NCBI GenBank assembly: GCA_945892775.1
Contig: CAMDDP010000023.1
Location: 1-50,128, forward strand
Direction of reading: 5' to 3'
Origin: Chitinophaga pinensis
GTDB lineage: Bacteria; Bacteroidota; Bacteroidia; Chitinophagales; UBA10324
DNA length: 50,128 bases
Shown here: positions 27,301 through 34,568 of the stretch, piece by piece
Layout of the letters: every line of letters begins with the position of its first letter
Numbering within the stretch: the first letter of the stretch is position 1
Notes under the pieces: generated by a model
The model's input: the letters and a program-made list of their open reading frames with translations, nothing else
Databases searched by the model: none
What the model was told of the DNA's origin: nothing
Position numbers and translations under genes: made by a program

Positions 27301-27411
27301 AAAATTCCTATTGCTCCCTTCATTAATTACTACCTGTGCACTTGCCTCAAAACAAAAATTACTGATGAACAAAGCAATGAAAACGATTTTTAACAGAGTT
27401 GATTTATGCAT
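24379..27411 (-). CDS. secreted CotH-kinase/lamin-tail protein with T9SS type A sorting domain
   Basis: This 1010-aa protein has a signal peptide ending ASAQ. Residues 28 to 110 form a lamin-tail (LTD) domain, VINEGSNRNFS then YPDWIELYNAGTDTVDLYNY. Around 365-440 lies a chitobiase C-terminal-like module with IRYTLDGSDPTTSSTLYNG. The CotH-kinase domain spans about 540 to 830, with the strand INGGYFGLYELREKFDDEYF and the late motif RWRFALIDQELAMGGG. The C-terminal 85 residues are a type A sorting domain (FSLYPNPAKDNLY, INGRI-type strand present as IIDLNGRIILEQK). CotH proteins in spores and in related bacteria are protein kinases; some bacterial versions are secreted carbohydrate- or matrix-associated proteins. 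Whether this copy is catalytically active is not certain. Confidence 0.87.
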   Translation of the reverse strand: MHKSTLLKIVFIALFISNFCFEASAQVVINEGSNRNFSTLSDEDGNYPDWIELYNAGTDTVDLYNYSLTDNNAIPSMWTFPHVNILAGEYKVVFCSGKDRKPISGFTNVINTGTFVPSIGWNTHNFTAPFYWDGVSNILVNTCSWSSTGYITNSVFNQSSTSFPSTALAFNDGSTASCMANFGTPVNQRPNMKLNGMTVGTGTINNSPTEYPAPYGNWYWSSRHQMLILGSELIAAGLSSGNITSLAFDVVSTDPVTYDYIDINMKMISTNSVTSAFEAVNPNNYLHTNFKIDGNGLEIIYLYSPSQVLQNSLLVNCINLDNSTGSSPDASTNVALFGTATPNATNNLSVAYAGYLLSPTFSLPSGFYGGSIGVVITSANGGSSSIRYTLDGSDPTTSSTLYNGSAINISFTQVLRSRAFANGVLPSPVTVASYFFGVNHFTPVLSVVTDNVNLYGGTGIFDNWGTDWQKPAYVEYFDTTQQLVFSQNSGMQIDGGAGGSRSNPQHSFRLELDNDVLGSGPVNYTIIPNRPNRTKYSQFYLRNGSNQYLTLPYKDACQVRLMCEETNNYYSAWRPISVYINGGYFGLYELREKFDDEYFKDKDNADKDSLDILSMSYWYQLVLRSLVGSVDSFWSSYNSFNSLNPASNNYWDLADQYIDQTYYTDYIIGESWMGNVDWPGNNIKLYRSDKTNFRWRFALIDQELAMGGGNNWTDCYYDHINYMLTQDPNNPYINIWLQGIQNNRFRDYFINRFADVMNTSYKTDRLLAIENDMYNQTVFEMQNEFARWGNGNVPGQMSDFYYDHLLFRDQLSQRTDVVRGDIENGFNLPRQVDLTLNVFPIGAGKVHISTIKPDTYPWNGVYFDGLPVKMEAIANPGFHFLHWGSNSLLVDTMNIVFNDTLKADQISFKAFFEADFNSAPVVSSDAIDFSLYPNPAKDNLYLVNNSNVNYLNAFCQIIDLNGRIILEQKISSLNNQTSIDIKSISASAYLFRIVNADGIIKQFRFVKISD

Positions 27412-27440
27412 TTAATAAAAAGTTGGTTTTGCAATCGGTT

Positions 27441-27448
27441 CAAAAATA
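27441..27448 (-). promoter_or_regulatory. possible -7 box of the CotH-kinase gene
   Basis: TATTTTTG on the minus strand is an exact TAnnTTTG match, 30 bases before the start codon. No TTTG is present at the usual -33 distance. Confidence 0.4.
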
Positions 27449-27523
27449 TACTTTAATTGCACTTTTGGTTGTTCTCTGAAAAATTTATAAAACATCGTTC
27501 GTATCAAACGATACTGAAAGTTT

Positions 27524-27539
27524 GGCGTGTGAGCACACG
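27524..27539. repeat. short GC palindrome
   Basis: GCGTGTG at 27524-27530 and CACACGC at 27533-27539 form a perfect 7-bp inverted repeat around AG. A second weak dyad (ATCGTT / AACGAT) lies just left, at about 27493-27511. The palindrome stands out in AT-rich DNA after the ABC-binding-protein stop, but has no U tract in the minus direction. It could be part of a 3' processing hairpin or an operator. Confidence 0.35.
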
Positions 27540-27553
27540 CGCTGCGGCAGAAA

Positions 27554-29173
27554 TTATTTTTTTATACTGGTGGTTTTCAAATCCAAAAGATTCAATGGAT
27601 TATTTAAAAGTCCTTTTACATGTGGCTGTAAAAGGCGAAGCACCACATCGTAATACAATGGAATAACAGGCGCTTCATTAATCATGAGCTGATCCATTTG
27701 CATATAAATTTTATTCCTTTCAATATTATCTGAAATAGAAATAGCCTTTTCATACAATGCATCATAAGTTTTATTATTGAAGCGCGTGTAGTTTGGCGGT
27801 GCTCCATACTTGCTGTAAAAAACTGCCAAAAAAGTTTCGGCATCAGGATAATCCGCCACCCAGCTTCCTCTGAAAAAATCTGCTGTGCCTTTTACTTTCA
27901 TTTCGGCAATCGAACGCCCTTCCATGCTCTCAACTTTTATATTTATTCCAATATCTTTTAACTGCGCTACAACAAAATTACATACACCTTCAGAACTAGG
28001 CGAACACAATAAACTTATTTCTGGAAAACTTTTCTCATTAGAAAAACCTGCCTCTGCTAATAATTTTCGTGCAAGTTCTGGCTGATAAGAATAGCCCTTA
28101 ATACAATCAGCTTTAAAATTATCGAGACCTGGAGTGACAAATCCATGCTCTGCAGGTATTCCAATATTGTTACGCATGAAAGTGATTAATTTTTTCCGAT
28201 CTATACCATAAGCAATTGCCTGTCGCACTTTCAAATTTGTTAAAGGATTATTTTTTGGATCATGAATTAAATTACAACCAATGTATTCGCTGTTTAGATA
28301 AACTGATTTATCTAAAACCATTAACCCATGATACCTCGGTTGTAGTTCTCCCTTCTTAGTCAATACATCATCCTTAAACGAAGGATCCACATCAGAAATA
28401 AAATCCAATTCACCTTGTCGGAATTTTAAAAATTCTGTGCTCTTATTTTCAATGAAAGTTATATACACTGCATCTAGGTATGGCAATTTTTTCCCCAATG
28501 AATCAATCTCAAAATAATTTTCATTCTTCAGCAATAACAATGCATCATTCTCTCTCCAATACTTTAATTTGAAAGGACCGGTTCCAACAGCGTGAGCGCG
28601 AAAATCATTTCCATAATGCTCCACCACTTCCATGGGAACAACCTTGCAATAAGACATAGTAAGTATGCCCATGATAGGAGCATAAGGATTCTTTAAATTA
28701 ATTTGAAAAGTAGAATCATCAATCGCCACAAATGAATTTTCAACAACTACTTTCCCATTAAATATCCAGGCCCCTTTTGAAGCAACAGCAGGATCAACAA
28801 TTCGATGAAATGAATAAACAAAATCTGATGCAATAACCTTTCTTCCTTTTCCATTAGAGAATAAAGCATCGTCGTGAAAAAAAACATTGTTGCGTAAATG
28901 AAAAGTATAAGTTTTTGAATCTGAGGATATTTCCCATGTCTTTGCAATGCATGGAATTACCTCCAACTTTTCATTCAACTGCACCAATCCATTATACAAT
29001 AAATTATCTACCCATCCATTAGATTGCACCGCACTAAAGGCCGGATCAAGGGAAGAAAGTCCGTTATAAATATTAAAACGAAAAACCATGAGCCCTGCAT
29101 TAGGATCAGCACGATGGCAATTAGTAAACAAGGAAATTAATAATGCTAAAAAGAATATCGTTCGTTTTTTCAC
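27554..29173 (-). CDS. ABC transporter substrate-binding lipoprotein (peptide/nickel family 5)
   Basis: This 539-aa protein of the SBP family 5 (OppA/DppA type) has a lipoprotein signal with the probable lipidated cysteine at C19 (LFTNC). Family landmarks are the opening LDPAFSAVQSNGWVDNLLYN, VIPCIAKTWEISSDSKTYTF, HAVGTGPFKLKYWRENDALL, VRQAIAYGIDRKKLI and the late ADYPDAETFL stretch. Such proteins bind peptides or other small solutes in the periplasm for an ABC importer. No permease or ATPase genes are adjacent, so the partner must be elsewhere, or the protein works alone. Ligand specificity cannot be told. Confidence 0.9.
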   Translation of the reverse strand: MKKRTIFFLALLISLFTNCHRADPNAGLMVFRFNIYNGLSSLDPAFSAVQSNGWVDNLLYNGLVQLNEKLEVIPCIAKTWEISSDSKTYTFHLRNNVFFHDDALFSNGKGRKVIASDFVYSFHRIVDPAVASKGAWIFNGKVVVENSFVAIDDSTFQINLKNPYAPIMGILTMSYCKVVPMEVVEHYGNDFRAHAVGTGPFKLKYWRENDALLLLKNENYFEIDSLGKKLPYLDAVYITFIENKSTEFLKFRQGELDFISDVDPSFKDDVLTKKGELQPRYHGLMVLDKSVYLNSEYIGCNLIHDPKNNPLTNLKVRQAIAYGIDRKKLITFMRNNIGIPAEHGFVTPGLDNFKADCIKGYSYQPELARKLLAEAGFSNEKSFPEISLLCSPSSEGVCNFVVAQLKDIGINIKVESMEGRSIAEMKVKGTADFFRGSWVADYPDAETFLAVFYSKYGAPPNYTRFNNKTYDALYEKAISISDNIERNKIYMQMDQLMINEAPVIPLYYDVVLRLLQPHVKGLLNNPLNLLDLKTTSIKK

Positions 29174-29340
29174 GATGAAAAAATGACTCTATTTTTTAAA
29201 CTTCAGAAATTAAATAATCAACAGAATTTTACAAAGTGTTCAAAGGAATTTATCACTTAAGTAAAAAGAATAAGATAATTTTACTCTAGAAAAAAAATGC
29301 TTTTGATTTTAAATGGTATCGAGAACTTATCAATAAAAAA

Positions 29341-29994
29341 ATGAAAGCAAAAATCATCTTGTTTTTTATTTTTACTTTTTTCAGCTCCTTTTATTCATCC
29401 GACCAAATTCATATTTGGCGTTTAGAGAAAAATGAAACCGGAATAAAAGTTTATTCAAGACCTATGAATGGGTTTGATTTTAGAGAGGTGCGTGTGGTCA
29501 ATAAAGTGAAGTCAACATTGGCTGCAATTGTTGCAGTGATATTTGATACAAAAAATTATCCGAAATGGGTTTATGGCTGTAGCGGCACTTCTACTTTAAA
29601 ATTTTTAAATGACCAAGAATTTTATAATTACCAAGTAACCGATTTGCCATGGCCATTGAGTGATCGTGATGTGGTTTCACATTTTAAAGTTTCGCAAGAT
29701 CCGTTAACACTAAAAGTCACTTTCGCAAAAACTGGTATGTCAGATTATATACCCGATAAAGAGGGAATGATTAGAGTTCAACATTTTCAATCTATCACTG
29801 TGCTCACTCCTTTAGCAGGAGACAGCGTACAGATTGAATTAGAAATGCACTTAGATGCGAGTGGAAATATTCCGGATTGGGTTGTGAATGAGAATATGGT
29901 AGCCGCTCCTTATAACTCAACCGTTTCAATGATTAAACGAATACTGCTTTATCAAACCGCCTCTTATTCTTTTATAAAAGAAGATGCCAATTAA
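29341..29994 (+). CDS. START/SRPBCC-domain lipid-binding-like protein, exported
   Basis: This 217-aa protein starts with a hydrophobic signal sequence (MKAKIILFFIFTFFSSFYSS). The remaining 195 residues match a START-type (SRPBCC fold) domain: WRLEKNETGIKVYSRP, the FREVRVVNKVKSTL strand, NYPKWVYGC, the DLPWPLSDRDVV turn and a C-terminal helix around MVAAPYNSTVSMIKRIL. START domains bind lipids or other hydrophobic ligands in a deep pocket. An exported bacterial version probably handles envelope lipids, but no ligand is known. The gene stands alone, on the opposite strand from the ABC-binding protein and 208 bases before parA. Confidence 0.82.
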   Translation: MKAKIILFFIFTFFSSFYSSDQIHIWRLEKNETGIKVYSRPMNGFDFREVRVVNKVKSTLAAIVAVIFDTKNYPKWVYGCSGTSTLKFLNDQEFYNYQVTDLPWPLSDRDVVSHFKVSQDPLTLKVTFAKTGMSDYIPDKEGMIRVQHFQSITVLTPLAGDSVQIELEMHLDASGNIPDWVVNENMVAAPYNSTVSMIKRILLYQTASYSFIKEDAN

Positions 29995-30152
29995 TTCTCT
30001 ATGCTATAAATTTCATATATAAAATAAAATTTGTTGCTCCAAATTATCAATGGTGAAGCATCAATACAATTTCCTTCTAATTATTTTTTTAATTTGTGTA
30101 TAATTTGTGAATAAAAAGAATCTATCTTCTGATGCATGGTGTTCATTGCGCA

Positions 30153-30160
30153 TATCTTTG
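30153..30160 (+). promoter_or_regulatory. -7 box upstream of parA
   Basis: TATCTTTG is an exact TAnnTTTG match 42 bases before the parA start. No strong TTTG is present about 20 bases upstream. It is the best candidate for driving the parA-parB-DUF5683-dapB cluster. Confidence 0.45.
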
Positions 30161-30202
30161 ACCGAAGTTGAAAACACAAATAAAATTTTCAGCTTCTTTT
30201 GA

Positions 30203-31018
30203 ATGAGAAAAGTAATCTGTATTGCAAATCAAAAAGGTGGTGTAGGAAAAACTACTACCGCAATTAATCTCGCTGCAAGTCTTGCAGTGCTTGAATACAA
30301 AACTCTTCTGATTGATGCTGACCCTCAAGCCAACTCAACTTCGGGTTTGGGAATCAACCCCAATAAAGTTAAGAAGAGTATTTACGAGTGCTTAATAGGG
30401 CAAGCAAGAATTAAGGATTGCATTATTGAAACCGACACTCCTAATTTATTTATTCTTCCATCGCACTTGGATTTAGTTGGTGCTGAAATTGAATTAATCA
30501 ATCATCCTAATCGAGAAAAAATTATGAAGGGGGTGCTGGATGAAATCAGAAAAGAATATCGATTCATTATTATTGACTGTTCGCCTTCATTGGGCTTAAT
30601 TACAGTAAATGCGCTTAGTGCAGCCGATTCAGTTTTGATTCCGGTGCAGTGCGAATTTTTTGCATTAGAAGGATTAGGAAAATTATTGAACACAATTAAA
30701 ATTGTTCAAAATCGCTTGAACCCAGTATTGACCATTGAAGGAATACTGCTAACCATGTATGATCAGCGCTTGAATTTGTGCAATGAAATTGTTGAACAAG
30801 TACAAATGCATTTTCAAGAATTAGTTTTTGAAACTATCATTCACCGCAATACAAAATTAGGTGAGGCACCAAGTGTTGGAAAGTCAGTTGTAATGTACGA
30901 TGCCGACAGCAAAGGAGCGGTGAATTACCTGAACCTTGCAAGAGAAATTCTGCAAAAGAATGATTTGACAAAAATTAAAACGAAGGATAAAATATTAGAT
31001 CTTGAACCAAATGAGTAA
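30203..31018 (+). CDS. parA: chromosome-partitioning ATPase ParA
   Basis: This 271-aa ParA/Soj protein has the deviant Walker A motif KGGVGKTT at 11-18, switch regions LIDADPQANSTSGLG and FIIIDCSPSLGLIT, and the PVQCEFFALEGL block. It is an ATPase that binds DNA without sequence specificity and moves ParB-parS complexes so that sister origins segregate. Its stop overlaps the parB start by 8 bases, indicating translational coupling. Length and motif order are those of chromosomal rather than plasmid ParA (no N-terminal DNA-binding extension). I saw no parS sequence in the window. Confidence 0.95.
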   Translation: MRKVICIANQKGGVGKTTTAINLAASLAVLEYKTLLIDADPQANSTSGLGINPNKVKKSIYECLIGQARIKDCIIETDTPNLFILPSHLDLVGAEIELINHPNREKIMKGVLDEIRKEYRFIIIDCSPSLGLITVNALSAADSVLIPVQCEFFALEGLGKLLNTIKIVQNRLNPVLTIEGILLTMYDQRLNLCNEIVEQVQMHFQELVFETIIHRNTKLGEAPSVGKSVVMYDADSKGAVNYLNLAREILQKNDLTKIKTKDKILDLEPNE

Positions 31019-31913
31019 AGGCAAAGAGGCTTTGGGTAAAGGTATTCGTGCTTTACTTGATGACATTGACTTATCACTTCAATTACCTAAAAGCCAACCT
31101 GAAAAACCAACTGGCATACAAGGTCAGAGTTTCGTATTACCATTGGAAAGTATTGAAGTAAATCCATTTCAACCCCGAGCTGATTTCGATCAGCTTAAAT
31201 TAACTGAACTTGCTGATAGCATTCGTATACACGGAGTGATTCAACCGATTACTGTTCGAAAAATTTCTGGAAATAAATATCAGCTGATTGCTGGTGAGCG
31301 CCGGTTGAAAGCATCGCATATGGCGGGTATTAAAGAAATTCCTGCGTTCGTTCGTATTGCAAATGATCAGGAAATGCTGGAAATGGCGTTGATTGAAAAT
31401 ACTCATCGCGAAGATTTAAATAGTATTGAAGTTGCAATTAACTACAAACGATTAATTGACGAATGCAATTTGAAACAAGAACAATTAGCTGAGCGTGTGG
31501 GTAAGGATAGGACTACTGTCACCAATTATTTACGTTTACTAAAATTGCCCCCAGATATTCAAGCGGCTATAAAAAACAAATCAATTAGCATGGCACATGC
31601 TCGTGCATTAATTACTATTGAAAATCCTTTAGTTCAATTACACATATTTAAAGAGGCAGTTAAAAATGGCTTAAGTGTTCGACAGGTGGAACAAATGGTT
31701 CGTGAAAATGCAACTCCAACCAAAAAAAAATCGGGTAGGGCAAAAGCGCCATCGCTTCCGTATGAATACAAGCGAATTCAGGAAAAAATACAATCGCATT
31801 TAGGAACAAAAGTACATTTAAAAAGATTGCGTGGAGGAAAAGGTGAGATTAGTATTTCCTTTTTTAGCGATGAAGATTTGGAGCGTATAACAGAAATTAT
31901 TGAAGCCCCTTAA
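31011..31913 (+). CDS. parB: chromosome-partitioning protein ParB
   Basis: I use ATG 31011 (300 aa, MSKGKEALGKGIRALLDDID), which fits the usual ParB N-terminus; a TTG three codons earlier is possible but less likely. The N-terminal CTPase/ParB domain contains VNPFQPRADF, the AGERRLKASHMAG box and ENTHREDLNSIE, where most ParB proteins have Q instead of T. A helix-turn-helix follows (EQLAERVGKDRTTVTNYLRLLKLPPDI) for parS binding, then a linker with KKKSGRAK and a C-terminal dimerisation region. ParB spreads from parS as a CTP-dependent clamp and stimulates ParA. It is encoded directly behind parA in one transcript. Confidence 0.95.
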   Translation: MSKGKEALGKGIRALLDDIDLSLQLPKSQPEKPTGIQGQSFVLPLESIEVNPFQPRADFDQLKLTELADSIRIHGVIQPITVRKISGNKYQLIAGERRLKASHMAGIKEIPAFVRIANDQEMLEMALIENTHREDLNSIEVAINYKRLIDECNLKQEQLAERVGKDRTTVTNYLRLLKLPPDIQAAIKNKSISMAHARALITIENPLVQLHIFKEAVKNGLSVRQVEQMVRENATPTKKKSGRAKAPSLPYEYKRIQEKIQSHLGTKVHLKRLRGGKGEISISFFSDEDLERITEIIEAP

Positions 31914-31922
31914 TTATTCAGA

Positions 31923-32546
31923 ATGAATTTTCTGAAAAAGATTTTTTATCTCTTATTTATTTTGAGCAGTTCAAATTGTTTCTCTCAAAACGATTCAACC
32001 TCCAATAAAAAGATAATCATTGCCAATACAAAAAAATCTTTCCATTTAATTCCAAAAGAACACCCCCCAAAGTTTGCTGGAATTTTATCAGCAATTGTTC
32101 CAGGAGCGGGACAGGCCTACAATAAAAAATATTGGAAAGTGCCTATCGTTTATACCTCAGCAGCTACAGCAGGATATTTCATTTATCGCAATTATACTAT
32201 TTATAAAAATTTTAAAAACGCCTATATTCTAGCCGCAGACACCAACCAATTAAATAATATTTTATCATTCACTATTTGGAACCCGATTAAAAAAGAAACT
32301 TTCTATCCTGAATTATATGACCAGTCTAAAAAAGCTGATATTCAAGATATTTTTAGAACCTACTTAGATTATAGTATAGTAGCAGGTGTAGCAATTTATG
32401 GTTTAAACATTATTGATGCAGTGGTTGATGCGCATCTTTATAATTTTAACATCAATGATGATTTAAGCATGAATGTTTATCCTGCATTATTCAACACAAC
32501 TAATAATAAAACTGCTTCAGGTTTCACACTTCAATTAAACTTCTGA
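31923..32546 (+). CDS. DUF5683 domain membrane protein
   Basis: This 207-aa protein has a signal peptide (MNFLKKIFYLLFILSSSNCF). The DUF5683 signature follows at 45-85: HPPKFAGILSAIVPGAGQAY then KKYWKVPIVYTSAATAGYFI, with a glycine/alanine-rich hydrophobic helix pair. A second hydrophobic region lies near YSIVAGVAIYGLNIIDAVVDAH. Its function is unknown. The gene sits 9 bases after parB and its stop TGA is immediately followed by the dapB ATG; to my knowledge the same order parA-parB-DUF5683-dapB-lepB is common in Bacteroidota, so a role linked to growth of the envelope is possible but unproven. Confidence 0.85.
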   Translation: MNFLKKIFYLLFILSSSNCFSQNDSTSNKKIIIANTKKSFHLIPKEHPPKFAGILSAIVPGAGQAYNKKYWKVPIVYTSAATAGYFIYRNYTIYKNFKNAYILAADTNQLNNILSFTIWNPIKKETFYPELYDQSKKADIQDIFRTYLDYSIVAGVAIYGLNIIDAVVDAHLYNFNINDDLSMNVYPALFNTTNNKTASGFTLQLNF

Positions 32547-33299
32547 ATGAAAATTGCGCTGATAGGTTACGGCAAAATGGGTAAGATGATTGAGTCAATC
32601 ATTAAAGAAAAAGGTGAGAATCAAATCACCTTCATTGCAAACACTAAAAATCAGAAAGCACTTACTGAAAGTGATTTTTCAAAATGTGATGTGGTCATTG
32701 ATTTCTCTATTCCATCAGCAGTTATAAAAAATGCAGAAATTATTTTAGACGCAGGTAAGCCACTAATTATTGGAACTACAGGTTGGTATGAAAGGATGAA
32801 TGAATTAAAAAAAATATGCCATCAAAAAGATGGATGTATTATTTATGGAAGCAATTTCAGCACAGGTGTTAATTTATTTTTTTTAGCAAATGATTTTTTA
32901 GCAAAATTAATGAAGACACAAAAAAAATACCATGTTTTCATAGAAGAAACACATCATGCACAAAAAAAAGATTCACCAAGCGGAACCGCTATCACACTTG
33001 CAAATGGCATTCTCGAAAATAGAAAATGGTTGAAACAGTGGACGAATTCAAGTGAACTGAGTGATGACGATGCGGATGAAACCAAGTTGGCAATTATATC
33101 AAATAGAAATGATGATGCCATTGGCGAACATGTGGTGACCTACTATTCTGAATATGATTCAATTCAAATTGCGCATGAAGCATTTGACCGAAAAGGTTTT
33201 GCGGAAGGCTCAATTGCTGCTGCTGAATGGGCTTTGAATAAAAAAGGATTTCATTCTTTCAGAGATATAATAAAAGAAATGCTCATTGGTGCTGAATGA
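32547..33299 (+). CDS. dapB: 4-hydroxy-tetrahydrodipicolinate reductase
   Basis: This 250-aa DapB catalyses the NAD(P)H-dependent reduction of 4-hydroxytetrahydrodipicolinate in the diaminopimelate/lysine pathway, supplying peptidoglycan. The nucleotide-binding loop is GYGKMGKMIE at 7-16. The catalytic region is ETHHAQKKDSPSGTAITLAN, with the H-H pair and the lysine of the KKDSPSGTA box. The C-terminal half carries the substrate-binding/dimerisation fold ending in the ALNKKGFHSFRDI region. The start codon abuts the stop of the preceding gene, consistent with coupled translation. The length is typical of the shorter Bacteroidota DapB. Confidence 0.95.
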   Translation: MKIALIGYGKMGKMIESIIKEKGENQITFIANTKNQKALTESDFSKCDVVIDFSIPSAVIKNAEIILDAGKPLIIGTTGWYERMNELKKICHQKDGCIIYGSNFSTGVNLFFLANDFLAKLMKTQKKYHVFIEETHHAQKKDSPSGTAITLANGILENRKWLKQWTNSSELSDDDADETKLAIISNRNDDAIGEHVVTYYSEYDSIQIAHEAFDRKGFAEGSIAAAEWALNKKGFHSFRDIIKEMLIGAE

Positions 33300-33446
33300 T
33301 AAGAGAGACACCAACTTAAATATTGGGGACATCAGAAAATTAAAACAAGTACTACTGATATAATTTTACATTCGCACACAATAAAAAGGATAAAACACCT
33401 TTATATCGTCCTGCTTAATTCGAGATTAAAAACAGAAGAAATAAAC

Positions 33447-34544
33447 ATGAATTGGAAATTTTGGAAAAAAAATACCACTCGCAAATCCAAAACAAGAGAA
33501 TGGGTTGATGCGCTCCTCTTTGCAGTAATAGCTGCTACCCTCATTCGTACTTTCGGCATTGAAGCTTATACTATTCCTACACCCTCAATGGAAAAATCGT
33601 TACTTGTTGGCGATTTTTTATTCGTGAGTAAAATGCATTATGGCGCTCGTATTCCAATGACCCTTTTGAGTTTTCCGTTTGCACACAATACAATGCCTTT
33701 GTTTGGAGGAAAATCTTATTTAGAATGGATTGAACTTGGTTACCATAGATTGCCTGGATTCAGCCACATAAAAAATAATGATGTGGTGGTGTTCAATTAT
33801 CCAATGGAAGATTTTCGTCCTGTTGACAAGCGAGAGAATTACATTAAAAGATGCATTGCCATTCCAGGAGATACTTTGCAGATATTCAATACCGAAGTTT
33901 TTATTAATGGAAAAAAGAATTGGAAAGCGCCCTATCGACAAGAAGACTACTTCGTTTTTACTGATGGAAGTGCAATAAATGAAAAAACACTCAAAGAATT
34001 ACACATTGATGAGGGGGGGGCTACAAACACACCTGGTCAATATAATTATCACTTAACCGATGAAGGTGTTGAAGCTCTAAAGAAACTTCCGAATGTAAAA
34101 AAGGTAGAGCAATTAATTGTACAGGAAGGCTTTAATCCTGAAACACTCTTTCCTGGGGACCCCAAAAACTACCCATTTAATATAGATAATTACGGCCCTA
34201 TAGTTTTACCTAAAAAAGGAGTAACAGTTACTCTTACTCCAGAAAATATTGCGCTTTTAAATCGTGTTATTACAGTTTATGAAGGACACAAACTAGAAAT
34301 GCGAGGCGATAAATTTTTGATTGACGGCAAAGAATCTTCCACTTATACTTTCGCAATGAATTACTATTGGATGATGGGTGATAACCGTCACAATAGCGCT
34401 GATTCAAGATTCTGGGGATTCGTTCCTGAAGATCATATAGTTGGAAAAGCGTGGTTCATCTGGATGAGTTGGGATGCAGGGGGAAGTTTCTTCAGTAAAA
34501 TCCGATGGGGAAGAATCTTTAATGGCATTCACGGAGATGAATAA
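33447..34544 (+). CDS. lepB: signal peptidase I
   Basis: This 365-aa LepB cleaves signal peptides from exported proteins in the inner membrane. A single N-terminal transmembrane helix (about 20-38) precedes the catalytic serine S47 in IPTPSMEKSLLVGD and the general-base lysine K134 in NYIKRCIAIPGD. Box E is MMGDNRHNSADSRFWGFVPE near the C-terminus. About 150 residues separate the lysine box from box E, longer than in E. coli; a long insertion here is usual for Bacteroidota. A run of eight G residues at 34013-34020 lies in frame within this insertion. The gene lies 147 bases after dapB; a TACATTCG box at 33367-33374 may add a separate promoter. With more than ten secreted proteins in this window, its substrates are plentiful. 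Confidence 0.93.
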   Translation: MNWKFWKKNTTRKSKTREWVDALLFAVIAATLIRTFGIEAYTIPTPSMEKSLLVGDFLFVSKMHYGARIPMTLLSFPFAHNTMPLFGGKSYLEWIELGYHRLPGFSHIKNNDVVVFNYPMEDFRPVDKRENYIKRCIAIPGDTLQIFNTEVFINGKKNWKAPYRQEDYFVFTDGSAINEKTLKELHIDEGGATNTPGQYNYHLTDEGVEALKKLPNVKKVEQLIVQEGFNPETLFPGDPKNYPFNIDNYGPIVLPKKGVTVTLTPENIALLNRVITVYEGHKLEMRGDKFLIDGKESSTYTFAMNYYWMMGDNRHNSADSRFWGFVPEDHIVGKAWFIWMSWDAGGSFFSKIRWGRIFNGIHGDE

Positions 34545-34568
34545 TTTCTAATCCGCTCCACCTCTTTA

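Noticed and set aside
29995-30152. Possible small RNA or gene upstream of parA
   Set aside because: AT-rich sequence without hairpins with T tracts or a supported frame.
30000-31913. Search for a parS site near parA-parB
   Set aside because: No match to TGTTTCACGTGAAACA or a close variant was seen by eye here or elsewhere in the window.
33367-33374. TACATTCG as a separate lepB promoter
   Set aside because: One mismatch to TAnnTTTG and no -33 element in register; mentioned with lepB but not listed as a feature.
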